A DNA stretch of 64,000 nt from NCBI RefSeq assembly GCF_963676285.1, contig NZ_OY781063.1:2480001-2544000 (forward strand), given 5' to 3'. Position 1 is the first letter of the stretch, and every line of letters starts with the position of its first letter. Made by a program: the position numbers and the translations under genes. Under the pieces are notes generated by a model that worked only from the letters and a program-made list of their open reading frames with translations, ran no database searches and was not told the origin of the DNA. Below, piece by piece: positions 1 to 8,327 of the stretch. Source of the DNA: an uncultured Sphaerochaeta sp. (GTDB taxonomy: Bacteria > Spirochaetota > Spirochaetia > Sphaerochaetales > Sphaerochaetaceae).

Positions 1-554
1 ATGCAGGTGTGCTTCGTGCCGGTTCTGTGAAGGTCATGGAGTTGAAGGATTTCCAGTTTGTCACCAACGTTGACTATACCGGATTCTTTATCTGCACAAA
101 GTTTGCCTCCAGACTGATGGCCCTGCAGAATATTCCCAGTGCCTCGTATTTCACTGATATTATTGCCATTTCCAGTAAGTCCGGATTGGAAGGTTCCAAT
201 AAGAATGGCGCCTATGCAGGTGCAAAATTCGGGACCATCGGACTTACACAGAGTTTTGCTCTGGAGCTGGTTGAGGATAACATAAAGGTCAACGCAATCT
301 GTCCGGGCAACTTCCTTGACGGTCCGCTTTGGTCGGACCCGAAGAGAGGGTTGTTTGTGCAGTACCTGGAAGCTGGAAAGGTTCCAGGGGCGAAAAGTGT
401 TGCCGATGTAAGACGGTTCTATGAATCGAAGGTGCCGATGAATCGTGGATGTCGCACAGAGGACGTCATGAAGGCACTTCTCTACATAGTCGAACAGACC
501 TACGAGACAGGTCAGGCGGTTCCCGTAACCGGTGGCCAGGTCATGCTTAATTAG
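1..554 (+). CDS. SDR-family dehydrogenase, sorbitol-6-phosphate 2-dehydrogenase-like (5' end outside window)
   Basis: Short-chain NAD(P)-dependent dehydrogenase, probably oxidising a (phosphorylated) polyol in the cytoplasm. The reading frame is open to the left edge: codons 3-8 read Ala-Gly and probably complete the NAG motif, so about the first 85 residues, including the Gly-rich nucleotide-binding loop, lie outside. A GTG at 9 is not the true start. Visible are the catalytic Ser in ISSKSG, the YAGAK Tyr-x3-Lys pair, the PGN after the sixth strand and a C-terminal TGGQV. The central and C-terminal blocks (SSKSG, KVPMNRGC, VTGGQVM) resemble E. coli SrlD. The next gene starts 10 nt after the stop, so they are co-transcribed. 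The exact substrate is unknown. Confidence 0.85.
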   Translation, partial: AGVLRAGSVKVMELKDFQFVTNVDYTGFFICTKFASRLMALQNIPSASYFTDIIAISSKSGLEGSNKNGAYAGAKFGTIGLTQSFALELVEDNIKVNAICPGNFLDGPLWSDPKRGLFVQYLEAGKVPGAKSVADVRRFYESKVPMNRGCRTEDVMKALLYIVEQTYETGQAVPVTGGQVMLN

Positions 555-564
555 GAGAATAGAA

Positions 565-1839
565 ATGAAAACACGTGCTATCCGTCTGTATGGAGTGAAT
601 GATCTTCGCCTCGAAGAGTTTGAACTTCCCCAGATTGCTGAGGACGAAATCCTCGCAAAAGTGATAACCAATAGTATCTGCATGAGCGACCACAAGGCCG
701 CTGAGCAGGGTGCAAGCCATAAGAGAGTTCCCAATGACGTCGACAAGAACCCAATCATGCTGGGGCATGAGTTCTGTGGAGAAATCGTTGAGGTAGGAAA
801 GAAATGGCAGGACAAGTTCAAGGTTGGTTCACGTTTCTCTATCCAGCCAGCTTTGAATTACCAGGGTACGCTTGATGCCCCTGGATATTCATTCCAGTAC
901 ATAGGAGGGGACGCAACCTATGTGGTGATTCCTCACCAGGTAATGGAACTGGATTGCTTGCTTCCTTACGATGGGGATGCCTTCTTCCTCGGAAGTCTTG
1001 CTGAACCAGTCTCCTGTGTCGTTGGTACCTTCCACGCAATGTACCACACAACTAATGGTTCGTATGAGCACAAGATGGGAATCGTCGAGGGTGGCAATAT
1101 GGCCATTCTTGCCGGTGTCGGCCCTATGGGTCTCTCCGCAATAGACTATGCAGTACACAACCCTGATCGCAAGCCCGGTCGCTTGGTCGTTACCGACATA
1201 GATGATGCTCGCCTCAAACGAGCTCAGGACCTGTACAGCGTTGAGGATGCCAAGCAGAACGGGGTTGAGTTGATCTACGTCAATACCAAGAACTACAGTG
1301 ACCCGAATGCAACCTTGATGGAGTACACGGATGGAAAGGGCTACGATGATGTGCTGGTTATGGCTCCTGTAAGAATGCTGGTAGAGCAGGCCGATGCAAT
1401 CCTCGCAAAGGATGGTTGTCTGAACTTCTTCGCAGGTCCAAATAAAACAGATTTCACTGCAAGCATGAACTTCTACAACGTACACTACGCTTCCACTCAC
1501 ATTGTGGGTACCAGTGGTGGTAATACCGATGATATGAGGGAGTCGTTGCACCTGATGGAAAAGGGGTTGATCAATCCTGCAGCAATGGTAACCCATATCG
1601 GAGGGCTCTCAGCAGTTCCCGAGGCAGTGATAAACCTGCCAAATATCCCTGGTGGAAAGAAGATGATGTATACTCATCTTGACTTCCCCCTCACAGCACT
1701 GACCGACCTTGCTGAACTGGGTAAGACCAATGAGGTATTTGCTGAGCTTGCAAAGCTTGTTGATAAGCACAATGGATTGTGGTCAGCTGAAGCAGAAGCC
1801 TACCTCTTGGAAAACTGCAAGAAACGAATCAAGGAGTAA
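565..1839 (+). CDS. Zinc-type alcohol dehydrogenase, L-sorbose-1-phosphate reductase-like
   Basis: Medium-chain dehydrogenase/reductase of 424 aa, NAD(P)-dependent, cytoplasmic, probably interconverting a keto-sugar (phosphate) and a polyol. The GroES-like half has the zinc-ligand region ICMSDHK and the GHEFCGEIVEVG block. The usual four-Cys structural zinc loop is missing, as in the SorE-like branch. A Rossmann segment (LAGVGPMGLSAIDYA) follows near residue 180. An upstream in-frame start at 532 was rejected because it lies inside the preceding gene. The ATG at 565 has AGGAGA at the right distance. It sits between a SrlD-like SDR and a rhamnulokinase-like kinase, which suggests one sugar-alcohol pathway whose first genes lie left of the window. 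Confidence 0.85.
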   Translation: MKTRAIRLYGVNDLRLEEFELPQIAEDEILAKVITNSICMSDHKAAEQGASHKRVPNDVDKNPIMLGHEFCGEIVEVGKKWQDKFKVGSRFSIQPALNYQGTLDAPGYSFQYIGGDATYVVIPHQVMELDCLLPYDGDAFFLGSLAEPVSCVVGTFHAMYHTTNGSYEHKMGIVEGGNMAILAGVGPMGLSAIDYAVHNPDRKPGRLVVTDIDDARLKRAQDLYSVEDAKQNGVELIYVNTKNYSDPNATLMEYTDGKGYDDVLVMAPVRMLVEQADAILAKDGCLNFFAGPNKTDFTASMNFYNVHYASTHIVGTSGGNTDDMRESLHLMEKGLINPAAMVTHIGGLSAVPEAVINLPNIPGGKKMMYTHLDFPLTALTDLAELGKTNEVFAELAKLVDKHNGLWSAEAEAYLLENCKKRIKE

Positions 1840-1841
1840 TT

Positions 1842-3266
1842 ATGAAGAAGCATATCGCCATCGACTTAGGTGCTTCCAACGGCCGAGTTCTCGTCGGGGA
1901 CCTCGGTGAGTTTGAAGTCGTACATCGGTTTGTCACCCAAAACGACCAGATACTGGGGGAGTTCTATTGGAACATCCAAAGCCTGTTTGCCGAGATTAAG
2001 GTGGGACTGAAGAAGGCTTTTGCCAAGTATGGAAGTGAAATATCCTCCATCGGCATTGACACCTGGGGCGTTGACTATGTGCTTACTGATGACAAAGGGG
2101 GCCTGGTCTCCCTTTGCTATCACTACCGTGACAGCAGAACTGACGGGTTGATCGAGCAGGTATCGAAGCAGTTGGGCGGAAAGATGCGGATCTATGAGAG
2201 AACCGGGATTGCCTTCCAGCCCTTCAATACCCTCTATCAACTTGCTGCCATGAAACGTGATCGTCCTGAAGCCTTGAAGGCAGCATCTCATTACCTCTCG
2301 GTACCAGACCTGCTTGCCTATTGGTTGACTGGGATTATGAAGAATGAACGTACCCACGCTTCAACTACGCAGTTGTATGATCCAAAGCAAAAAACATGGG
2401 CATGGGACCTTATCGATGATATGGGTTTTGAGCGTTCCTTGTTCGGGGAGATCGTTGACAGCGGTACTGTATTGGGAAGCTTGACCACGGATGTTGCCCA
2501 CGAAGTGGGGGCCTCCTCTGAGGTGGTTGTAATTGCCAGTGCTGCTCATGATACTGCGAGTGCTGTCGCTGCTGTTCCTGCTGAGGCAGGTGCGACACCA
2601 CTGTACATCTCCAGTGGTACCTGGTCACTTCTCGGAGTTGAGCTCTCTGAACCGCGGACTGACCAAGCTTCGATGGAGAGTGGCTTTACCAATGAGGTAG
2701 CAGCCAGCGGTGGTATCCGATTCCTCAAGAATATCATGGGGATGTGGATACAACAGGAGTGTGTGAGGCACTGGGAAAGGGAAGGTCAGGAGATCAAGTG
2801 GAAAGAGCTTGATGAGGAAACTCTTCGCTGCACAGACTATCAAGGATACATCGATCCAGCTGATACCCGGTTCCTCAAACCCAATAGCCATGACAATCTG
2901 ATGACTGACAGGATTGATGCCTGGTGCAGGGAGCATGATCTTCCCATTCCCTCCACCAATGGCGAGTACATGGTTGCCATCTATCGAGGACTTGCCAAGG
3001 CTTATGCAAAGGCAATCAGCGATCTGGAAGCAGTGATCGGGAAAAAGTTTACAGCCCTACACATCATTGGTGGAGGATGCAAGAACGAGATTCTCGACCA
3101 ATGGGCAGCCACTGAAACCGGTCTTCCTGTGTACGCAGGACCGGTGGAAGCTACAGCATTGGGCAACTTGGTAGTCCAGGCCTGGGCTACCGGTGAACTG
3201 GAAAGCCTGCAAGAGGGACGTGACCGGATCAAGCGGGAGCAGAAGGTTAAGATCTTCAAACCGTAA
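1842..3266 (+). CDS. rhaB: FGGY-family carbohydrate kinase, rhamnulokinase type
   Basis: ATP-dependent sugar kinase of 474 aa, close in length to E. coli RhaB (about 489), which phosphorylates L-rhamnulose. Collinear motifs through the chain are the N-terminal phosphate loop IDLGASNGRV, IGIDTWGVDYVL, RDSRT, FNTLYQL, AHDTASAV, SSGTWSLLG, LKNIMGMW, IIGGGCKN and GPVEATALGN. The start is 3 nt after the upstream stop, so it is in the same operon. No rhamnose isomerase or aldolase is visible. The partners are two dehydrogenases, so the substrate may be another ketose and the family name is safer than the exact reaction. Confidence 0.85.
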   Translation: MKKHIAIDLGASNGRVLVGDLGEFEVVHRFVTQNDQILGEFYWNIQSLFAEIKVGLKKAFAKYGSEISSIGIDTWGVDYVLTDDKGGLVSLCYHYRDSRTDGLIEQVSKQLGGKMRIYERTGIAFQPFNTLYQLAAMKRDRPEALKAASHYLSVPDLLAYWLTGIMKNERTHASTTQLYDPKQKTWAWDLIDDMGFERSLFGEIVDSGTVLGSLTTDVAHEVGASSEVVVIASAAHDTASAVAAVPAEAGATPLYISSGTWSLLGVELSEPRTDQASMESGFTNEVAASGGIRFLKNIMGMWIQQECVRHWEREGQEIKWKELDEETLRCTDYQGYIDPADTRFLKPNSHDNLMTDRIDAWCREHDLPIPSTNGEYMVAIYRGLAKAYAKAISDLEAVIGKKFTALHIIGGGCKNEILDQWAATETGLPVYAGPVEATALGNLVVQAWATGELESLQEGRDRIKREQKVKIFKP

Positions 3267-3288
3267 CACAATGAGTATTAGACAAAGC

Positions 3289-3312
3289 CAGCCCTTCCTT
3301 AACGGGGGGCTG
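3289..3312 (+). terminator. Weak hairpin between the convergent rhaB-like and SNF2 genes
   Basis: CAGCCC at 3289-3294 pairs with GGGCTG at 3307-3312 around a 12-nt loop. The hairpin lies 22 nt after the kinase stop and overlaps the last codons of the opposing helicase gene. Neither side has a good T-run, so termination is only suggested. Confidence 0.35.
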
Positions 3313-6300
3313 TCTCTGTATGGCTCTCCCTTAATTCTATGAGTTCCTTCAGCTGTTCAGTTGAGAGCTCTGTTATCCAATTCTCCCCTGCCGATACAAC
3401 ACTGTCAGCCAAATCTTTTTTGGATGTGAGCATATCGTTGATGCGTTCCTCAAAGGTCCCTTCTGTGATAAGCCGGTGGACAGTCACCTGTTTGTCTTGC
3501 CCGATTCTGAATGCACGGTCGGTTGCTTGGTTCTCTACAGCTGGATTCCACCATAGATCATAGTGAATCACATGGCTTGCTGATGTAAGATTCAACCCAG
3601 TACCACCTGCCCTGATTGAGAGTATCATGAGCCAACAGTTCGGGTCTGTTTGGAATTGCTCTACCATGGCATCTCTCTGTGTACGGGATGACCCCCCATG
3701 CAAGAACGGTGAGGCGATCGAGAACTGTTGTTCTATCAGGTCTTGAAGGAGAAATCCCATTTGGGCATATTGGGTGAAAACCAACACTTTCTCATTTCTC
3801 TGATGAATTGACTCAAGCAGGTCCATCAAGAGGGTAGTTTTTCCGGAATTCCCTGATTCCTTATTACTGGTGTCGCAGTAAAGGGCAGGGTGGCAACAGA
3901 CCTGTTTGAGGGCTGTCATTAACTTGAATACCGCGCCCTTTTTTTCAATTCCATCAGCACCTTGCAGGGTTTTCTCTGTCTGCTCCACAATTCCCTTGTA
4001 TAGCACTTTTTGCTCCAAGGATAGATTTGCGTATCTTTCAAGTACCAGCTTCTCTGGTAGGTCGTTGATAATTGAGGTATCAGTTTTGACTCGACGAAGC
4101 ATCAATGGCTTTGTAAGGGAGCGGAATGCCTTCAAGGCAGATTGATCATGATACCGCTCAATGGGTATGGCAAAATGGGTCTTGAAGCTTGTCTGATTGC
4201 CTAGGTATCCCTTCATGACACAATCTATGATGCTCCAGTAGTCAAGCATTCGGTTTTCCACAGGTGTACCGGTCATGGCGATAGTGTGATCGCTCTTCAG
4301 CTTGCTGACAGACTTTGCTTGGGCTGAGTCCCTATTCTTGATTGCCTGTGCCTCATCAAGGATGGTCACCGAGAAGCGGGTTTTCTGTAAGAGTTCACAA
4401 TCTCTTCTCACTGTAGCATAGGTGGTAATGATGCAGTCACTTCCTTTCTCAAGTTGTCGGTTTTGCCCGTGATACACAAAGGTTGAGAGAGAGGGGGCAA
4501 AACGCGATATTTCATGTTCCCAGTTAGTCATCAGTGAGGCTGGAACAACAATCAACACTGGTTTTTTCTGTGTGATGATGTTCTTGTTTTTTAGGGCGAC
4601 CAAGAATGCTATTACCTGTACTGTCTTACCGAGTCCCATATCGTCTGCTAAAAGTGAACCCAATCCGATTGCATGGTTGTGCATCAACCACTGAAAGCCC
4701 CGTTCTTGATAAGGTCGTAATACAGCATTAACTTCAGAGGGCACAGGGGTAGGGTCTATCTGTAGGAGGGAGCTGAATAGATCCTGTACCCCTTTTTCCA
4801 TCATCACCGGTTGTTCATCATAGGTGCCCAACAGATGCGCTTTCAGGAGGTCGAGAGGGGAGAGTTTGATGGCTTTCTCCAGTCTACGATTGATTCTTTC
4901 AATCTCCTTTTCATCAAGCAATACATATTGATCCTTGAAAGCAACATACTTTCTGCCTTGATCCAACATGGATTGCAACGTTTCTGGGTCGATTGAATCC
5001 TCTCCCAAAATAATAGTCCATGAAACATCCAAGAGATCCCGTAAGGCAAGAAAACTCTCAGCAGATGTTCCACTGGAGGTACTCATGCGAACAGAAACAC
5101 GTGGAGAGAGCGTTTTTTGCAAGCTTCTTGGGATGATCATACTGACCCCAAGTCCTTTCAAAGCTGGAAGGGCATTGAACCAAGCATCGAGAAATTCATC
5201 ACCAGTAACTGTAGTACTCCCTCGTGCCATCAATGCTTTCTGGATGGGATTGAAGTAGGTTCCCAGATAACTGAGATCCTGGAGAATTGCAGCCGTCTCT
5301 GTGTTTTCTGAAAGAAATGACGAGAGGTCAATCGGATCCTTATCCGCCTCTTTGACTTGGATGGTACACTGGAAGGTATCCTTTCTTGTTTCCTTCATCC
5401 AGAGGACGGGACGATGAGATCCGGTGGTGAGCATAAGTCTTCCAATCCAGTGATGGATGGCAAGGGGATTCCCTCTCTGAGCAAGGGTCCTGATCCTATA
5501 GGGTGCTCCTGCAAAGAACAATGCATGTTCATCAGTTTCTGGGATATTTGCAGCATCAACTAACAGATCGCTATAGGAGCGGACAAACAATGACACCATG
5601 AGAAAGATTTGTTGAAGCTTGTCTGCTGGCTTTGAATCAATGAAGACTATATCCTTATCCTGCAACCTAGCAGCGAGGGAATCTGTTATAGCCTTGATCT
5701 CAGGATTGAAATAGGCAGGAATCCAGTGAAGGATGTATTGGTCTTTGCCAAGATCCAACAGTCTTGGGATGGCCCCATGGGCCTGCAGAAGTCGAAGCGC
5801 AAAGTTGTGTGCGAAGAGCAGGAGTGAAAGGATTGGAGGGTACTCCTCTGTTGACCCAAGGGGAAAGGATTGGAGATAAGAAAGACACCCATCCATCTCC
5901 TGTGATGAAAAGGCAAGCTTGCTTTTGCCCTGTTTGAGAACTCCTCGCATCCTTATTCCCTGGTAAGTGATCTTGCATTCATCATAGAGGATGCTCGGAA
6001 TCTGCTCTGGGATCTCCAGCTGATTGACAAACTTTGTGGTCTCTTTTGCAAGGCTTGAAACAAATGAAAGATAGTCACGCTTGAAGTCATGTTGAGGGGC
6101 GAAGAGAGGGGACTCCGTAAGGACACGTTCCAGAACAGGCTTCATATCTGGGATCAACTGCAGGTCCAACTCACCCAATTCAGTTGAGCTACCCTTCCAA
6201 GCGCTTAGGGTAAGAGAATCCAATGTTGGTATCTGATCTTCGATAGTGCTTCCGGAACTTAAAAGCAATGATTGAACATCCAGTCCATGGAGGCGAAAGA

Positions 6301-6763
6301 TAAGAAAGGGATCTTTGTCGATCTCATTGGCAATCATGTAGATAACTGCAGCCAAGTGTTTGCAGGGAACGGCCCAGTCAGGGCAACTACACTGCATCCC
6401 CAAATCCTTCCATGATTGGGGGAATAACTTAATACCGATATCCATACACTCTTGTTCAAGTTCTGGGGGGAGTTCTCCAGTTTGCAGACTTCCCAGATAA
6501 TATGGATTTTCCTTGATAAGATCGATCAGTCTCTTATTGTCTGCTTTCGTGTATTGGCTGATTCCAACGCTTACCTTATAGGGGGTAACTCTTGTCCCTT
6601 GGACACGTGCGGTTACTTTTCCTCTATCAGTTGTAATGGAACGAACAGAGCCGTTACGAGCGTATCGCTTCCCCCTGGGCAGTCTGTTTGAGTAATCGAT
6701 TTCTGTGAGGGAGTTGAGCCATCGATCGCCCCACCAAGTATTTCCGTATTCAGTGTATGCCAT
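3299..6763 (-). CDS. SWIM zinc-finger SNF2-family helicase
   Basis: Large superfamily 2 ATPase of 1154 aa of the bacterial Snf2/RapA-like group, likely remodelling protein-nucleic acid complexes. The N-terminal SWIM zinc finger is CSC...CKH (C125, C127, C134, H136). A long middle region of unknown function follows. The SNF2 core starts near residue 700 with the Walker A block DDMGLGKT, has DEAQ in place of DEAH near 800, and motif VI QATDRAFRIGQ near 1080. A TTG 72 nt upstream also opens the frame. The ATG at 6763 was chosen because MAYTEYGNTWWG is the usual family N-terminus, though neither start has a clear ribosome-binding site. It is a single-gene transcript, convergent with the kinase operon. 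The target is unknown. Confidence 0.9.
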   Translation of the reverse strand: MAYTEYGNTWWGDRWLNSLTEIDYSNRLPRGKRYARNGSVRSITTDRGKVTARVQGTRVTPYKVSVGISQYTKADNKRLIDLIKENPYYLGSLQTGELPPELEQECMDIGIKLFPQSWKDLGMQCSCPDWAVPCKHLAAVIYMIANEIDKDPFLIFRLHGLDVQSLLLSSGSTIEDQIPTLDSLTLSAWKGSSTELGELDLQLIPDMKPVLERVLTESPLFAPQHDFKRDYLSFVSSLAKETTKFVNQLEIPEQIPSILYDECKITYQGIRMRGVLKQGKSKLAFSSQEMDGCLSYLQSFPLGSTEEYPPILSLLLFAHNFALRLLQAHGAIPRLLDLGKDQYILHWIPAYFNPEIKAITDSLAARLQDKDIVFIDSKPADKLQQIFLMVSLFVRSYSDLLVDAANIPETDEHALFFAGAPYRIRTLAQRGNPLAIHHWIGRLMLTTGSHRPVLWMKETRKDTFQCTIQVKEADKDPIDLSSFLSENTETAAILQDLSYLGTYFNPIQKALMARGSTTVTGDEFLDAWFNALPALKGLGVSMIIPRSLQKTLSPRVSVRMSTSSGTSAESFLALRDLLDVSWTIILGEDSIDPETLQSMLDQGRKYVAFKDQYVLLDEKEIERINRRLEKAIKLSPLDLLKAHLLGTYDEQPVMMEKGVQDLFSSLLQIDPTPVPSEVNAVLRPYQERGFQWLMHNHAIGLGSLLADDMGLGKTVQVIAFLVALKNKNIITQKKPVLIVVPASLMTNWEHEISRFAPSLSTFVYHGQNRQLEKGSDCIITTYATVRRDCELLQKTRFSVTILDEAQAIKNRDSAQAKSVSKLKSDHTIAMTGTPVENRMLDYWSIIDCVMKGYLGNQTSFKTHFAIPIERYHDQSALKAFRSLTKPLMLRRVKTDTSIINDLPEKLVLERYANLSLEQKVLYKGIVEQTEKTLQGADGIEKKGAVFKLMTALKQVCCHPALYCDTSNKESGNSGKTTLLMDLLESIHQRNEKVLVFTQYAQMGFLLQDLIEQQFSIASPFLHGGSSRTQRDAMVEQFQTDPNCWLMILSIRAGGTGLNLTSASHVIHYDLWWNPAVENQATDRAFRIGQDKQVTVHRLITEGTFEERINDMLTSKKDLADSVVSAGENWITELSTEQLKELIELRESHTETAPR

Positions 6764-6937
6764 GGTTATTACTATGCAGTAATCATGTAAAAAATTCCAC
6801 CAATTTTCTTGGGAATTTGATACTGCTCCATACAAAAAGAGAGCAGGATAAATATTCTATACCAATCCAAATATATCGATATTGCAAGGAAACATACCAA
6901 CCAATTTCAATGAATCATTTGTTCATTCCGAGTGGAT

Positions 6938-6951
6938 TGTAAAGGTTTACA
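6938..6951. promoter_or_regulatory. LacI-family operator, upstream copy
   Basis: TGTAAA-GG-TTTACA is an inverted repeat with perfect 6-bp arms, differing from the copy at 7015 only in the central dinucleotide. The second copy and the LacI repressor encoded at the end of the same operon (10858) support an operator. Centre-to-centre spacing of 77 bp is compatible with DNA looping. Confidence 0.7.
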
Positions 6952-7014
6952 CTTAGCTATAGGTGTATAAATATACTTAAAAACATACTATAAGCTATAC
7001 AAAGTAGAAAAACC

Positions 7015-7028
7015 TGTAAACGTTTACA
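7015..7028. promoter_or_regulatory. LacI-family operator, downstream copy
   Basis: TGTAAACGTTTACA is a perfect 14-bp palindrome with the central CG typical of LacI/GalR-family sites, 141 nt before the binding-protein start. It probably binds the repressor encoded at 10858-11943. A TTGACA hexamer begins 9 nt downstream, so repressor binding could block RNA polymerase. Confidence 0.75.
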
Positions 7029-7169
7029 TTTTTTCATTGACAAATGGATTTTCCGATGTGAAGATACATAAGACACAGGCAATAGGGGTTGTCCATCAGC
7101 GATGGATGCCTATTGTGAATATCACGCTTGCCAGGAGGCGAATCCTGGAATTACTCAAAAGGAGTTTTT

Positions 7170-8246
7170 ATGAAGAAGACTGTAGCTATTTTGTTGGTAC
7201 TGGCACTTGTCTGTACTGGTCTTTTCGCACAGGGCGGAAAAGAAGCGGCCGATGATACGGTTAAGATTGGTGCTCTTATCAGAAATCTGAACGAACAGTT
7301 TGTTAAGGACTATGCTGACAATCTTCGCAAGCTTGCAGAAGAGAACGGCGTTGAATTGAACCTGCAGGATGCGCAGGGTGACGTGGCTCGTCAGCTCGAC
7401 CAGCTCAACACCTTGATCACCCAGGGATACAAGTATTTCGTGATTATTCCTCAGGACACCAGTGTAACTGAGCAGATGGCACAGCAGATCCAGGCTGTTG
7501 GTGGTGGCGCTGCCTTCTCCAACATCCAGCCTTCTGTTGATGCTTTGAAGGTAGGTAAGGATTTCTACCTTGCTTCCTCACCTGAGTTGGTTGCTGGTCA
7601 GTACCAGGCACAGATTGTAGATGACTACTTCACCCAGTATCCTGACAAGGCTCCTGGTAAAGTGTTGAATATCCTGTACTTGCAGGGACAGCTTGGGCAC
7701 CCCGCTCAGATCAGCCGTGAAGCTGGTTTTGTCGATACCCTTGAAAGCCTTGGTTATACCGTGAACTTTGTTGCAAAGGACACAGCTGACTGGACTCCAG
7801 ACAAGGCTCAGGAAAAGATGGACACCTGGCTTGCAGCACACCGTGGCAAGTTCAACCTCGTGGTTGCACAGAACGACGGCATGGCTCTTGGTGCAGTTGA
7901 ATCCTTGGTTACCAACGGTTTGGTTGACAATGATGCCAGCGATGGTACCATCCTGAGTTTCCCTGTTCTCGGTATCGATGCAACTGCTGATGCATTGAAC
8001 TCCATGGATCAGGACAAGCTGTATGCTACCGTTCTGCAGGACTCAGTTGGACAGAGCAGCACCGCATTTGAGCTTGCACTTGCAATGGCCACCAAAGGCA
8101 CTGCACAGGGCGTAACCGCTTGGGGAATCGAGCCCGCCAAGGAAGTCATCAGTGAAGCACCTGCAAATGACCCAGCTGTCATTTCCCAGTGCTACCTGGT
8201 TCCTTTCAAGCCGATCACCAAAGAGAATTACAAGGACTTGATGTAA
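7170..8246 (+). CDS. Sugar ABC transporter substrate-binding protein (RbsB type)
   Basis: Periplasmic-binding-protein-like type I (Peripla_BP_4) protein of 358 aa that captures a sugar or polyol for the importer encoded next. The N-terminal signal peptide has a basic MKK, a hydrophobic core and a probable cleavage in LFAQGGKEA. No proper lipobox is seen, since the Cys is preceded by Val. The mature part has the family features TLITQGYKYFVIIPQD, AGQYQAQ and a VAQNDGMALGA block. An in-frame start at 7128 was rejected. The ATG at 7170 has AAAGGAG 6 nt upstream. It is the first gene of the operon behind two LacI operators and is followed by an intercistronic hairpin. The ligand is not identifiable; the neighbouring oxidoreductases suggest a polyol. 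Confidence 0.9.
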   Translation: MKKTVAILLVLALVCTGLFAQGGKEAADDTVKIGALIRNLNEQFVKDYADNLRKLAEENGVELNLQDAQGDVARQLDQLNTLITQGYKYFVIIPQDTSVTEQMAQQIQAVGGGAAFSNIQPSVDALKVGKDFYLASSPELVAGQYQAQIVDDYFTQYPDKAPGKVLNILYLQGQLGHPAQISREAGFVDTLESLGYTVNFVAKDTADWTPDKAQEKMDTWLAAHRGKFNLVVAQNDGMALGAVESLVTNGLVDNDASDGTILSFPVLGIDATADALNSMDQDKLYATVLQDSVGQSSTAFELALAMATKGTAQGVTAWGIEPAKEVISEAPANDPAVISQCYLVPFKPITKENYKDLM

Positions 8247-8255
8247 GACAAGATT

Positions 8256-8284
8256 GTCTCTTGCTGCCATCAGCAGTAGGAGAC
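8256..8284 (+). other. Intercistronic stem-loop after the binding-protein gene
   Basis: Two-part hairpin: GTCTC (8256-8260) pairs with GAGAC (8280-8284), enclosing TGCTG-CCAT-CAGCA (8262-8275). It has no T-run, so it is more likely an mRNA-stabilising structure that keeps binding-protein levels above those of ATPase and permease. The outer stem includes an AGGAGA Shine-Dalgarno-like sequence. Confidence 0.55.
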
Positions 8285-8327
8285 ACTTTATGAACGACGA
8301 TTGCAAAATATGGAAAGAGGAAGACAG

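Larger units (their letters stand above)
6764..7169. other. Divergent regulatory region between the SNF2 gene and the sugar ABC operon
   Basis: AT-rich 406-nt gap without a credible gene. It holds two LacI-type palindromes (6938-6951 and 7015-7028) and possible -35 elements TTTACA inside the first palindrome and TTGACA at 7037-7042. Several TATA-like hexamers between 6966 and 6994 make the exact promoter uncertain. Confidence 0.6.

Noticed and set aside
889..1596. 235-codon minus-strand frame
   Set aside because: Antisense to the zinc dehydrogenase at 565; no domain or ribosome-binding site.
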